Below are positions 17,555 through 27,759 of a stretch of DNA of 64,000 bases, piece by piece (within the stretch, counting starts at the first letter, position 1; each line of letters begins with the position of its first letter). This DNA comes from Endozoicomonas sp. SCSIO W0465 (GTDB lineage: Bacteria; Pseudomonadota; Gammaproteobacteria; Pseudomonadales; Endozoicomonadaceae), in the NCBI RefSeq assembly GCF_023716865.1, contig NZ_CP092417.1, forward strand, positions 5,992,001 through 6,056,000, in the 5' to 3' direction. The notes under the pieces are model-generated. The model searched no databases. It was not told the origin of the DNA and saw only the letters and a list, made by a program, of their open reading frames with translations. A program made the position numbers and the translations under genes.

Positions 17555-18502
17555 ATGACTCAGGCATTGGCCATCAAGAATTTAAAAAAAGTATACGACG
17601 ACGGATTTGTTGCTCTGAAAGGGGTTGATCTGGAGGTGGCCAAAGGTGATTTTTTTGCCTTGCTCGGTCCCAATGGTGCCGGAAAATCAACCACCATTGG
17701 CGTGATTTCATCACTGGTTCGAAAGTCGGAAGGGCGTGTTTCTGTCTTCGGCCACGATATTGAGCGTGATCTGGTCAGAGCCAAGCGCGCGCTGGGAGTG
17801 GTGCCCCAGGAATTCAACTTCAATCAGTTTGAAAAAGTAGAGGATATTCTGGTCAGCCAGGCGGGCTATTATGGGCTTTCTGCCCGGCAGGCCAGGCCCC
17901 GCATTGAGCATTATCTGAAAAAGCTGGGTTTATGGGATAAGCGGTTTACCCAGTCCCGAATGCTCTCCGGGGGCATGAAGCGGCGCCTGATGATTGCCAG
18001 GGCTCTGGTTCATGAGCCGGAGCTACTGATTCTTGATGAACCCACCGCAGGCGTGGACATAGAGCTTCGCAGAAGTCTCTGGGCGTTTATTAAGGAGATC
18101 AATGACCGGGGCACCACGATCATACTGACGACCCATTATCTGGAAGAGGCAGAACAGCTCTGTCGTCATATTGCCATCATCGATCAGGGGGAAATCGTTG
18201 AAAATACCAGTATGAAGCGGCTGTTAAGCCTGTTACAGAAGGAAAGCTTTGTACTGGATTTACGCCATCCCATCGAGCAGATACCGGTGTTTTCAGGGTA
18301 TAAGGTGAACAAAATTGACAACCATTCGCTGGAAGTAGAGGTGGATAAGAATACGGGAGTCAACGACCTGTTCCGGCAGCTGAGCGAGCTTAGGATTGAC
18401 GTGGCCAGTATGAGAAATAAAAACAACCGACTGGAAGAGCTGTTCGTCAATATGACCAAGAGTGGCTTGAGTGGTGTTGCTGCAGAGGGAGGCAGAGCGT
18501 GA
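17555..18502 (+). CDS. yadG: ABC transporter ATP-binding protein (YadG type)
   Basis: The ATPase of a type-2 (ABC-2) exporter, 315 residues from the ATG at 17555. An in-frame start at 17528 would add nine residues. Walker A is GPNGAGKST, the signature LSGGMKRRL, and Walker B LLILDEPTAGVD, followed by the switch histidine in TTHYLEEAEQ. A C-terminal extension of about 80 residues after the ATPase core is usual for this family. Its stop overlaps the start of the permease gene (TGATG), showing translational coupling. The substrate is unknown. E. coli YadGH is likewise an orphan exporter. Confidence 0.9.
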   Translation: MTQALAIKNLKKVYDDGFVALKGVDLEVAKGDFFALLGPNGAGKSTTIGVISSLVRKSEGRVSVFGHDIERDLVRAKRALGVVPQEFNFNQFEKVEDILVSQAGYYGLSARQARPRIEHYLKKLGLWDKRFTQSRMLSGGMKRRLMIARALVHEPELLILDEPTAGVDIELRRSLWAFIKEINDRGTTIILTTHYLEEAEQLCRHIAIIDQGEIVENTSMKRLLSLLQKESFVLDLRHPIEQIPVFSGYKVNKIDNHSLEVEVDKNTGVNDLFRQLSELRIDVASMRNKNNRLEELFVNMTKSGLSGVAAEGGRA

Positions 18503-19344
18503 TGTCAGGTCTGGAAAATACCAGAGGGCATGATTTGCCAGAAAAGCCGCAGCACAGTGAATACCGTTATCACTGGGTGGCCTTTGTGACGATCTTTGCC
18601 AAGGAAGTGCGGCGCTTTATGCGAATCTGGCCACAAACGCTGTTACCCCCGGCGATCTCGATGGTGCTTTATTTTGTAATTTTTGGTGCAGTCATTGGTT
18701 CCCGTATTGGTACCATGGGGGGCTTCAGTTACATGACTTACGTACTACCGGGACTGGTGATGATGTCGGTTATTACCAACAGTTTCAGTAACGTAGCCTC
18801 AAGCTTTTTCAGCAATAAATTTCAACGAAGCATTGAAGAGGTCCTGATATCACCGGTTCCCGACTGGATCATTCTGGCGGGCTATGTGCTGGGCGGTGTG
18901 GCACGGGGGGTGATTACCGGCGCCATCGTGATGGGATTGGGATTATTCTTTCTTGGCATGGAAAATGAGCTGGAAGTCCATGATGTTTTTGCTACGCTGC
19001 TGGCTGTGGTGATGACGGCGACGTTGTTCGCGCTGGGTGGCTTTATTAACGGTATCTTCGCCAGAAAGTTTGATGATGTGTCTATTATTCCAACCTTTGT
19101 TCTGACACCCATGACCTATCTTGGTGGTGTCTTTTACTCGATCGACATCCTGCCCGAATTCTGGCAGAAAGTCTCCATGCTGAATCCGATTCTCTATCAG
19201 GTGAATACCTTTCGTTATGGACTATTGGGCGCGGCGGGTGGTGTTGATACCGGATTTTCATTTGTGGTCATGTTTCTGGCCATCCTGTTATTGGGGGCCT
19301 TCAGCTTGCACCTGCTGAAAACTGGCCGTGGTCTGAGAAGTTGA
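18502..19344 (+). CDS. yadH: ABC-2 type permease (YadH type)
   Basis: The inner-membrane partner of the preceding ATPase, 280 residues. The ABC-2 signature region IEEVLISPVPDWIILAGYVLGG is visible near the centre, with about six hydrophobic segments and the conserved FVLTPMTYLGGVFYSIDILP towards the C-terminus. The N-terminus is about 25 residues longer than E. coli YadH, with a polar extension before the first membrane segment. The ATG used overlaps the yadG stop. A run of short imperfect repeats (AGTTGATAGAA-like) follows in the gap before queF. Confidence 0.9.
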   Translation: MSGLENTRGHDLPEKPQHSEYRYHWVAFVTIFAKEVRRFMRIWPQTLLPPAISMVLYFVIFGAVIGSRIGTMGGFSYMTYVLPGLVMMSVITNSFSNVASSFFSNKFQRSIEEVLISPVPDWIILAGYVLGGVARGVITGAIVMGLGLFFLGMENELEVHDVFATLLAVVMTATLFALGGFINGIFARKFDDVSIIPTFVLTPMTYLGGVFYSIDILPEFWQKVSMLNPILYQVNTFRYGLLGAAGGVDTGFSFVVMFLAILLLGAFSLHLLKTGRGLRS

Positions 19345-19400
19345 TGGGAAGTTGTTGGTAAGTTGATAGAAAGTTGATAGAAAGCTGATGGTGGTTGGCA

Positions 19401-20252
19401 ATGAGTGATGTTCTTCACGCTTCACCGCTGGGTAAAAACAGCGTGTACCAAGCGGAATACAATCCTTCACTGCTGTTTCCTGTTGAGCGTAAAGACAAGC
19501 GTGAAGCGCTGGGTATTGACCCGGATCATTTGCCATTTTACGGTCGTGATCTCTGGTATGGCTATGAACTTTCCTGGTTAAACCGATCAGGAAAACCGGT
19601 GGTTCGAGTGGCTCAGATTGAGCTGCCCTGTCATTCGCCTTGTCTGATTGAGTCCAAGTCTTTTAAGCTTTATCTCAACTCATTTAATCAATCCCGTTTT
19701 GAATGTGCTGAACAGGTTGCAGACCGCCTGACTGAGGATCTTTCTGCAGCAGCTAAAGCGCCAGTGGTGGTGCGGCTATATACCATCAATGAATTTGAAA
19801 CCCGTGCTTTTGATCGTGCGCCGGGAATCAATATTGATGAGTTAGATGTGGCGATCGATTGTTATCAATATGATTCCTCCCATCTGGCAAAGTCCCCGGC
19901 TGGAAGCAAAACAGTCCCTTCTGGCAATGCGATCAGTGAGACGTTGCATACCCATCTGTTAAAATCCAACTGCCCGGTTACCGGCCAACCGGACTGGGGA
20001 ACGCTGGTGGTCAGTTATCGTGGAGAGCCGGTTGATCATGCCTCGCTACTGAAATATATCTGTTCATTCAGGACTCATCAGGAATTCCATGAACAGTGTG
20101 TTGAGCGTGCGTTTGTTGATTTGCAAAAACATTACCGGTTGGAAACGTTGACGGTCTATGCCCAGTATCTTCGCCGTGGCGGGCTGGATATTAATCCATG
20201 GCGCAGTACAGTGAACATGAAACCTGAATTGTTGCGATTTATTCGACAGTAA
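19401..20252 (+). CDS. queF: NADPH-dependent 7-cyano-7-deazaguanine reductase
   Basis: Reduces preQ0 to preQ1 in queuosine biosynthesis for tRNA wobble modification. The 283-residue size corresponds to the long, two-domain form found in E. coli (282). The family motif ESKSFK is at 84-89 followed by LYLNSFNQ, and the nucleophilic cysteine is Cys191 in LKSNCPVTGQPDWG. The C-terminus has YLRRGGLDINPWRS. An ATG at 19401 is preferred to the in-frame TTG at 19395. It appears to be monocistronic. Confidence 0.95.
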   Translation: MSDVLHASPLGKNSVYQAEYNPSLLFPVERKDKREALGIDPDHLPFYGRDLWYGYELSWLNRSGKPVVRVAQIELPCHSPCLIESKSFKLYLNSFNQSRFECAEQVADRLTEDLSAAAKAPVVVRLYTINEFETRAFDRAPGINIDELDVAIDCYQYDSSHLAKSPAGSKTVPSGNAISETLHTHLLKSNCPVTGQPDWGTLVVSYRGEPVDHASLLKYICSFRTHQEFHEQCVERAFVDLQKHYRLETLTVYAQYLRRGGLDINPWRSTVNMKPELLRFIRQ

Positions 20253-20668
20253 GTACATGGCCAAAGAAATCATATGTTTTGTTTATGCACCGTTTCAGCT
20301 GCATATGGGGGGCACAGAAGTCCTGGGTACCTGTTAGGAAAAGATAGGGCTCATAAAGGCATCTCAATGGATTTGCACGGTTTTGCAGCCTATATGCTCA
20401 GAACTATTGCAGAGAAAAGAATTTGTTATTTTGTTATCAAGGTTGATCGTATTGCCAGGTTACCCGGTGCCAATTACTCTTGAAATAAGTTTTACTTCTG
20501 TTGGTATATTTCCCGCTCACCTTACGAGTAAATGCAGGAGTTGAGTTGACGACAATGTGAGCATTCTGATCATAAGGACAAAAGGGCTTTCCATCTTTAC
20601 TGCCCTGATACAATACACATAACGTTCAACTGGACACTGCTCCGGGGCTGATCAAATCCCTGGCTAAT
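20253..20668. other. intergenic region downstream of queF
   Basis: About 415 bases in which no convincing gene or RNA is seen. An ORF at 20274-20483 lacks a ribosome binding site and has an implausible composition. The next recognisable structure is the terminator at 20669. Confidence 0.4.
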
Positions 20669-20699
20669 AAAAACCGCCCAACGATGGGGCGGTTTTTTT
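20669..20699 (+). terminator. rho-independent terminator
   Basis: AAAAACCGCCC pairs with GGGGCGGTTTTT across a short loop, followed by T residues. It may end queF transcription over 400 bases downstream, or an unrecognised transcript. Confidence 0.7.
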
Positions 20700-20779
20700 C
20701 ATCTTACTGTCCTGAAAACCAATTATTGTGACGATGGGGCGGTTTTTTTTGTCTTGCTGTCTGAGAACCACTTATTGTA
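20681..20779. repeat. tandem duplication of the terminator 3' half
   Basis: Two adjacent 50-base units, both beginning ACGATGGGGCGGTTTTTTT and ending near TTATTGT, differ at a handful of positions. Only the first unit retains the complementary left arm, so the duplication copied the 3' arm and T run plus trailing sequence. Confidence 0.8.
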
Positions 20780-20805
20780 AAAGTGAGCTCGCCAGTTCGA
20801 CAAAG

Positions 20806-20886
20806 GTTGGTCGAAGAGGCGAATGCCTGCTTCAGCCCTTGGTCAGTTGGCTGGTGACATAGGCAGTATGGAACTCAAAAAGAGCC
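20806..20886 (+). mobile_element. remnant of an IS1595-family right end
   Basis: This 80-base segment matches the 3' end of the element at 1297-2328 (around 2257-2328) in the same order. GGTCGAAGAGGC, CTTCAGCCCTTGGTCA, GGCTGGTGACATA and the terminal repeat ending AAAAAGAGCC all have counterparts, with about 80 percent identity by eye. No transposase coding capacity remains. It is a solo relic of a diverged copy. Confidence 0.7.
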
Positions 20887-20973
20887 ATGCTCACTAGTCT
20901 GCCAGGGAAGTCTCTTGCTTTTTGCGCTAATCACATTATGGTTTCAAAAATGGGTCATTGGGGGGAGTGATTG

Positions 20974-21531
20974 ATGGATGGTATAGAGCTTTTACTGGAA
21001 AGAGTATCGTCACCGATGCTGGAGGCTCCAGCGCCAACGGATCAGCAGTTGGACGTGATGTTTCAGGCAGCCCTCAGAGCGCCGGATCATGCCCGCTTGC
21101 GCCCCTGGCGCTTTTTGGCGGTCCGTGATGAAGCAAGAGAGGCTCTTGGGGAGCTGATGGCGAAAGTAGCCCTGGAAGACCAGCCGGACCTTTCAGAAGA
21201 TGCATTGGCACGTTTCAGGGGAATGCCGCTCAGGGCCCCGATGCTGGTATTGGCTATTTGCCCGGTTAAGCAGCATCCAAAGGTGCCGGAGATTGAGCAG
21301 AAGATGTCACTGGCGGCGGCAGTTCAGTCTTTATTGTTGGCTGCTTATGCACAGGGAGTAGGGGCGATTTGGCGAACCGGAGCACTTTGTTACCATCCGC
21401 TAATGGCCAAAGGCCTGGGTCTTGCCGACAATGAACAGCTGATGGGTTTTATCTACCTTGGTAAGCCGACGGGTACTAAAAAGAAAGTGCCGGTATTGGA
21501 GGTTAATCAATTTGTTGCTGAATGGAAGTGA
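20974..21531 (+). CDS. nitroreductase-family flavoprotein (YdjA type)
   Basis: A 185-residue member of the nitroreductase fold, close in size to E. coli YdjA (183). ALRAPDHARLRPWRFLAV is the FMN-binding N-terminal signature, and YAQGVGAIWRTGALCYHP and GFIYLGKPTG are the expected C-terminal segments. Members bind FMN as homodimers and reduce nitro compounds or quinone-like substrates. The true substrate is not known. A GGGGGAG ribosome binding site precedes the ATG at 20974. The gene converges on the MFS gene, with only one base between the stops. Confidence 0.88.
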   Translation: MDGIELLLERVSSPMLEAPAPTDQQLDVMFQAALRAPDHARLRPWRFLAVRDEAREALGELMAKVALEDQPDLSEDALARFRGMPLRAPMLVLAICPVKQHPKVPEIEQKMSLAAAVQSLLLAAYAQGVGAIWRTGALCYHPLMAKGLGLADNEQLMGFIYLGKPTGTKKKVPVLEVNQFVAEWK

Positions 21532-21532
21532 T

Positions 21533-22777
21533 TTACTGTTTTTCCGGTTTAAAGGTATCTTGCAAAAAGAGAAAGCATAGAATCATGCTGATGACCGTGA
21601 TGATTTCTACCGGCATTATTGCCAGCTGAAAATCTTCCGGCCTCAGCTTTTCGGCGTGTGGTAGCAGGTAGCCTGGCAGGGTGATCATCACCGCGCTGAT
21701 CAGATACAGGCCGCTATTGGTCACCGCTGCTGATGTGCCTTCCAGTGCTTCTGGTACCATCTCTGCGGCCATAGTGAATGCCAGCATGTGAGCCGCACTG
21801 GTAAAACCAATAATAAACGTCAAAAGACTTGTGAAATAAAAGCTGCCGGGCTTATAGAGCAACAGTAACAGGGCAATAACAAAACCGACCCCGTTGAATA
21901 ATAACGTTGTCTTACGACTCCGTAATTTTTTGGATATAAAGTCCATGGTTCCTGAACCAATACCGCAGCCGAGCCATATCACCAGCGATGCACGATTGGC
22001 TTCGGTCGGTTCCATGCCATAACTCTGAATAATCTTGCTGGCCCAAACCACGGCCAGCGAGAGCAAGCCACCAAAAAGTGTTGCCCCCATTAGTGTCGAT
22101 AACCATATTTGAGGAATTTTAAGTACCGAAAAAAGTTCTTTTACGATACCCGTGCGAAACGACAGGGAATATCTATGGACATCTCGGGTGTCACGGAGAA
22201 ACAGAAGGGCAACCAATGTCAGTAGCAAACCGAAGCAGCCAAACCCGTTAATAACCGTACGCCAGTGGTACCAGTCCAGTAATTCATTGATCAGGTTGCC
22301 ACCAAAGAAGGACCCAAACGCGGCAGAGGCCTGAACCAACCCGAACATGTATCCGAATTTAATACTGCCAAACCACTCGCCACCGGCAAAGCCGGCACCG
22401 ACAAAGCCAAAAATAGCCCCGATCGCCATAACGACCTGTGCCACAATCAGCTGCGGATAGCTATGGGCCAATGCTAATAAATAGGCACCCAGGGTGACGG
22501 TCAGGATGGCGCAGGGAATGACATAGCGGATACCGAAGCGATCCAGAATCGGGCCTGAGAATATTTGCAAGACAGCAAATACCACAGTATAAACGCTGGC
22601 CGCCATACTGACTTGGGAAACGGTCAGTGACAGGTCCTTTGCCAGGGCAGGATTGATAATGTTATAGCCTGTCTGCAGATTAAACAGGAAGAGCAAAAAG
22701 GTGGTGGCAATAATCCACATCCACCACGCCCTTGCCCCACCGCTCTTTAAGGCTTCATCAGCGTCAGGTGCGGGCAC
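21533..22777 (-). CDS. MFS transporter
   Basis: A 414-residue inner-membrane protein with about twelve hydrophobic segments. The loop GPILDRFGIRYVIP between helices 2 and 3 is the MFS signature. FVGAGFAGGEWFG and the conserved MAAEMVPEALEGTSAAVTNSG are also clear. The start is a GTG two bases after the end of the upstream paralogue (22780-25508), so the two were translated in tandem after guaD. Its near neighbour is a clear paralogue. The context with guanine deaminase suggests a nucleobase or purine-related substrate, but this is inference. Confidence 0.85.
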   Translation of the reverse strand: MPAPDADEALKSGGARAWWMWIIATTFLLFLFNLQTGYNIINPALAKDLSLTVSQVSMAASVYTVVFAVLQIFSGPILDRFGIRYVIPCAILTVTLGAYLLALAHSYPQLIVAQVVMAIGAIFGFVGAGFAGGEWFGSIKFGYMFGLVQASAAFGSFFGGNLINELLDWYHWRTVINGFGCFGLLLTLVALLFLRDTRDVHRYSLSFRTGIVKELFSVLKIPQIWLSTLMGATLFGGLLSLAVVWASKIIQSYGMEPTEANRASLVIWLGCGIGSGTMDFISKKLRSRKTTLLFNGVGFVIALLLLLYKPGSFYFTSLLTFIIGFTSAAHMLAFTMAAEMVPEALEGTSAAVTNSGLYLISAVMITLPGYLLPHAEKLRPEDFQLAIMPVEIITVISMILCFLFLQDTFKPEKQ

Positions 22778-23219
22778 TTTCAGGCCTTTTTATAAGTATC
22801 TTTCATCAACAGAATGCACAGAACAAGAACGACAAGATTAATGATCCAGATTGGCATCATGGCTTCCTGAAAGTCCCCGGTTGTTAAATGGCCACTGGTA
22901 TTCGGTAACAGGTAGCCGGGCAGGGATATCAATACGGTACCGGTGATGAACATACCGCTGTTGACAAACGCTGCAGAGGTTCCTTCAAGCTCAACCGGTA
23001 CAACTTCCGATGCCATGGTAAATGTCAGCATCTGTGCGGAGCTGACAAAACCAAAAACCAGGATAATAAAACAGGCCAAATAAAAATCCATGGGCAGGTA
23101 GAGCAGAGCCAGAAGGCTGATGATGTAGATGATGGAGCAAACAACAATGACCTTCTTCCTGCTCTCTGCCATCCGTGAAAATTTGTCCATCAAACCTGCG
23201 GCAATACCTGCTCCAAGCC

Positions 23220-24715
23220 CTGACTCTTGATCACATCTCTCCAGCGCTGAACTGCCGGGCTATCTGCCAGGTTTTTACCCGATCCTGCAATTTCGCCCAG
23301 CCTTCCCATACCACTAACCAGCCGGGCTGCCCTGTATGCTTTGAATCACCCCAACCACCAAGCCGAGCAATCGTTTGAAGCAGCCAAGTGACTGTTGGCG
23401 GCTTATCGGGCAACGCTTTTTTTTCATAGGTTAGCCAGAGAACCTGCCATTCATCATCACTGACCACCTCATTCGCGAGTGTTTTTTCACTCCAAAGCTT
23501 TCTGTCTTTGTGCTGCCTGTCATTCGGTAACATTAATGCTTCACGGATTTGCATTAGTCTGACAGCGACAAACATTAATATGACCGCAAGTCGTTCAATG
23601 TTATCCGGAGATTGCAGACGAAGCCTTTCTACTCCTGCTCCCGATTTCCAAGCCTTATGGAACTCTTCTATTCGCCATCGGAGCTCGTAAAATCGAATGA
23701 TAGAGCGACAGTCTTCGAATGTTTCAATATCTTCAGTTGTCAATAGTACCCAGTGCAAACGGTCTTCGGAGTCATTGCCAATCTCTTCAGCCGACACAAT
23801 ATTCATAGTTACCGGTTCCGGCCTGCCGCCTGGCCTTTGCGGCGCCTGTATTGTCATCTTCTTTCTTTTGACCTGCAGCGTTGCCTTTCGCTTCTTTCTA
23901 CCTCCTTTTTGAGGAACCACTATCGTATATTTCCCCAACACTTCAGCCTGAGCTAAGGAATCAAATAATAAGAGTTCGCCATCCACCAGGATTCTGTTTT
24001 GTGTAGCTCTTACAACAAACCGCTGTCGGTTATCCAGTTTGTAGTGCATATATTCGTATATATCCGCCTCCCGGTCGCAAAACACTGATGATGTCAGGCA
24101 TTTTACCCCCCATCCTTTGTTCTGTGTTTTCAGAGGCTCTTTGCCACTTAAAGCTTTCCTTTCCCTCGTAAGGTAGCTGACGACGTTGGTTCTTTTTCCC
24201 CCGCTGAACGTCCTCTCTAACCCATCGTTCTTGATCAATAAGCCCAATGCTTCGCTCTGTATCCGCATCAACCAAGAAGACAGAGTGGACGTGGAATCCT
24301 CTGGTTTTAGAGCCTTCAGGACCTCCAAGATCACCAAGCTCGGATCTGACAGCATGTTTATAACCAGGGTTGTTGTATTCGAGAGCCAGAAGTAGGCGAG
24401 ACTGTCTCGCTATTTTGGCAGTTGCCTGAAAGCCTGCCTCAGCTATTGCTTCAGGCTTTACGGCCTCATTCTCAATCAGCCGGTAAGCTCCAGTTACCAG
24501 TGCGGTATAACCTTCGCATGAAGATGACAAAGAATTACCGGTATGAGCTGAAAGCTCGGCAGCAACTTTGACAAGTCGTTTTGTACGTCGAGTATCGCCC
24601 AAATCAGCACATCCAAAAGTTAGTTCTGACCATGGTTTAGGAGAAAGTGGAAGCATGACCTGTTTTATCAGTGAGAAATGATAGAACAAGGTAGCTATTT
24701 GTGATCAAGAGACAG
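23220..24715 (-). mobile_element. IS4-family (IS50-like) insertion sequence
   Basis: A 1496-bp element with 15-bp terminal repeats: CTGACTCTTGATCAC at one end and CTGTCTCTTGATCAC (reverse strand) at the other, very like the outer ends of IS50/Tn5. It is flanked by a perfect 9-bp target duplication CTCCAAGCC at 23211-23219 and 24716-24724. Its one transposase gene is frameshifted. The exact duplication means the insertion is recent relative to the IS1595 copy at the window start. Confidence 0.93.
23231..24656 (-). pseudogene. IS50-like transposase with a homopolymer frameshift
   Basis: The N-terminal half starts MLPLSPKPWSELTFGCADLG, with GDTRRTKRLVKVA typical of this transposase group. The C-terminal half has YELRWRIEEFHKAWKSGAG, the Y-(2)-R-(3)-E-(6)-K motif of IS4-family DDE enzymes, and a long C-terminal dimerisation region. 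The frames meet at a run of four A (24079-24082 on the plus strand) where three would give ISVCDREADIYEY. The extra base truncates translation at GGGYIRIYALQTG. Either the copy is dead or the run was miscalled. Confidence 0.88.
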
Positions 24716-25520
24716 CTCCAAGCCAGACCAGCAACGATGCGGTATTGGCATCGCTGACCGCAATACCGTGACTTTGCACAATTTTACTGGCCCAGACCAC
24801 CGCCATGGAGAGCAAAGTACCAAACAACGCTGCCCCCATCAGCATAATGATCCAGATCTGACCAACTTTAGCGGTATCAATCAACTTGGAAAGAACGGAC
24901 ATGACCGAGAACTCACCGGTCATTGGACGGCTATCCCTGAGAAAAATAAAGGCAATAATGGCCAGGCAGAAACCAAAATAGGCAAAATACTGGATGATCT
25001 CGCGCCAGCTGAAATCCGCCAGCAGTGCATTGAGTATGTTGCCACCAAACAGCGACCCCAGACAGGAAGCGGTCTGTACAAAGCCAAACATCAGGCCAAA
25101 TTTTGCCGGTCCGAACCACTCACCACCGACAAACCCGGCACCGACAAAACCGAAAACTGAACCCAGTGCCATAACGACTTCGGCCGTCAACAGCATGCCA
25201 AAGTTTTCTGCCCTGGCCAGAATAGTAGCGCCGATCGCCACCGTTAAGATGGCGCACGGGATGATAAAGCGGATACCAAAACGATCCAGCAAAGGGCCTG
25301 AAAACAGCTGACAGATGGCAAACACCACTGTATAGGTACTGGCCACCAGGCCAACCCGGGCAACGGTCAGCGAGAGGCTGCTTTCAAGGTCGGGGTTGAT
25401 GATGTTGTAACCGGTCTGCAGATTGAACAGAAACAGCACAAAGGTGGTGGCAATGATCCAGTAGAACCAGGCGCGGCCACCGCCAAGCGTTGTAGCATCA
25501 GAAGTCATGACCTGTACTCC

Positions 25521-26852
25521 TTATAATTCTTTATAGAAACCACTGTCCCGGTCATAAACCACTTCGCCATTGACCATCGTGGCGCGAACGGAGCGATCAT
25601 CCCCCATGACCAGTTGGGTAAACAGGTTTTCTTCCAATGATTTTGAGAACGACATGCGGTACTTGATCAACTCGGTGGAGTGAAGATCCCAGGCGACCAT
25701 ATCGGCTTCTTTCCCTTCAGTAATGGAGCCAATTTTATCGTCAAGATAAATGGACTCGGCACCTCCCAGGGTGGCCAGATAGTAGCCTTTAATGGCGGTC
25801 ATCTTATGATCCAGCAATTCGGACACTTTATACGCTTCATTCAGGGTTTGCAGTTGGCAGAAACTGGTTCCGGCACCAATATCTGTGCCCAGTCCCACCA
25901 GGCAGGGGTATTTACCGGTTTTTGATCTTTCCAGGTCAAACAGGCCAGAGCCCAGAAACAGGTTAGAGGTCGGGCAGTGGGAGATGGCCGCTTTCTTTTC
26001 TGAAAGGGTTTTAAAATCGTCGTCATTGAAATGAACGCAGTGACCAAACACCGCCCGTTCACCCACAAGTCCATAGTGGTCGTATACATCGGTATAGGAT
26101 TTCTGCTCGGGAAACAGCTCTTTTACCCAGTCAATTTCGCCGGTGTTTTCACACAGGTGAGTCTGGATATAAACATCGGGGTACTCACGGTACAGCTCGC
26201 CGGCTTTTTGCAGTTGCTCTCCGGTACAGGAAGGGGCAAAACGGGGCGTGACGACGTATTTTTGCCGACCGTTATTGTGCCAGCGTTCGATCAGTTCCTT
26301 GCTGTCGTCATAGGCGGATTGTGGGGTGTCCAGCAGACCATCAGGAGCGTTTCTGTCCATCCACACCTTACCACAGAGCATACGGGTTCCAAGGCGCTCA
26401 CTTTCTTCAAAGAAGGCATCGACAGAGTCTTTAAAAACGGTGCCGTATACAACGCTGGTTGTTGTTCCGGCCTTCAATGTGGTTTTAAGGAACATTTTAG
26501 CCACTGAGGTAGCAAAGGCTTTATCTTTCAATTTCAGTTCAGTGGGGAACGTGTATTCGTTCAGCCATTCCAGCAAGTGTTCACCATAACCAGCGATCAT
26601 GGGTGTTTGCGGGTAGTGAACGTGAGTGTCTATGCAACCGGCGGTGATCAGGTAGCCTGAATAATCGAGTACTTCAAAGTCATCATTCAACAGTCTGTCC
26701 AGGTCCTGGTAAGGGCCGACTTTATCGATCTTGCCGTCTGCCAATAGAACCAGACCGTCTTCGTAGTAGCGGTAAGACTTATCACTATCCACAACAAAGG
26801 GATCTGCAACAAACGTAAGAATACTGCCTCTTACTCCCTTTTTGGTGCTCAT
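25521..26852 (-). CDS. guaD: guanine deaminase
   Basis: Hydrolyses guanine to xanthine and ammonia in purine catabolism or salvage. The 443-residue amidohydrolase has the metal-binding THVHYPQ, the substrate loop MIAGYGEHLLEWLNEYTFP, THLCEN, GHCVHF and the late catalytic aspartate in GLGTDIGAG. I place the start at the second ATG (26852) because TGAGGT lies 8 bases upstream. The first ATG (26858) is too close to it. The gene body is intact, but an IS1595-type element has landed immediately upstream, duplicating the ribosome binding site and displacing the native promoter by more than 2.2 kb. Confidence 0.94.
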   Translation of the reverse strand: MSTKKGVRGSILTFVADPFVVDSDKSYRYYEDGLVLLADGKIDKVGPYQDLDRLLNDDFEVLDYSGYLITAGCIDTHVHYPQTPMIAGYGEHLLEWLNEYTFPTELKLKDKAFATSVAKMFLKTTLKAGTTTSVVYGTVFKDSVDAFFEESERLGTRMLCGKVWMDRNAPDGLLDTPQSAYDDSKELIERWHNNGRQKYVVTPRFAPSCTGEQLQKAGELYREYPDVYIQTHLCENTGEIDWVKELFPEQKSYTDVYDHYGLVGERAVFGHCVHFNDDDFKTLSEKKAAISHCPTSNLFLGSGLFDLERSKTGKYPCLVGLGTDIGAGTSFCQLQTLNEAYKVSELLDHKMTAIKGYYLATLGGAESIYLDDKIGSITEGKEADMVAWDLHSTELIKYRMSFSKSLEENLFTQLVMGDDRSVRATMVNGEVVYDRDSGFYKEL

Positions 26853-27759
26853 AGACATGACCTCAACAGGCTAAGTTACCGTTAATGGTTGAATCAGCTA
26901 AACTCCCATAAAATCTACGTTGTAGGGGAGTGATATGCAATCTGAACTCTTCCAGAATTTTATTGATTCCATTTCAACATTAACCAGTGAACAGCGAGAC
27001 ATTCTTAACAACTCGCTCCTTAGTACTCAAATAGAGGTTACCGAGGTAGTAGAAACCACTGACTCTGAACCTGTTTACAGTGAATCTATACCCAATAACG
27101 ATAATGCAACACCTGACGTAGAAAAGAGCATACTTGCCCAATTTGCCGAAAACCCCAGGTGCCCCAAATGCAAAAGCCATAGCGTTGGTCGCTGGGGCAT
27201 ACGAAATGGCCAACAGCGCTACCACTGCAAGACTTGCGACTCAACGTTTAACGCCTTTAGTGGAACGCCTTTGGCAAGGCTCAGGCACCCTGAAAAATGG
27301 AACAAGTACCTCGCAGGTATGACTCACTCTATGGTCTTGCGACCAGCTGCTGCTGAGAATGCCATTGACTTGAAAACTGCGTTCCGCTGGCGTCACCGCT
27401 TTCTTGAAGTGATTAATAATGATCAAGCAGAAGAGCTTTGTGGCATTACTGAGCTTGATGAAACATTTTTCCGTGAATCCTTCAAAGGGCAAAGAGAAGG
27501 CCTTCCACGGCCAACCCGAAAGCGGGGTAATGATCCCAACAAAGCCCGAAAAGTCCCGGTAATGGTGGCTCGGGACCGTAATCGAAATACCGTTGACGGT
27601 GTATTAGAAAACGAAAGTGCTAATGAATTGTGCAGGCATTTAAATGGCCGCATATCGATACAGGCCACGGTCTGTGCGGATGCACACCTCGCTCACGAAA
27701 AACTTGCTGACAAGCTTGGATTTGTCTTCAAGGAGCTGGTGACATCAGCAGGTCAACAT

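Larger units (their letters stand above)
22780..25508 (-). pseudogene. MFS transporter split by an IS50-like element
   Basis: The N-terminal 265 residues (starting MTSDATTLGGGRAW at 25508) and the C-terminal part (from GLMDKFSRMAESRKK) are separated by the insertion at 23220-24715. Joining them across the 9-bp target duplication restores LVWLGAGIAAGLMDK and a protein of about 415 residues. It is similar throughout to the intact MFS transporter just downstream. The stop forced by the insertion comes at LVWLGAVS. It starts 12 bases after guaD and so belonged to a guaD-MFS-MFS operon. Confidence 0.92.

Noticed and set aside
20274..20483. 69-residue ORF after queF
   Set aside because: No ribosome binding site or recognisable sequence pattern, probably chance.
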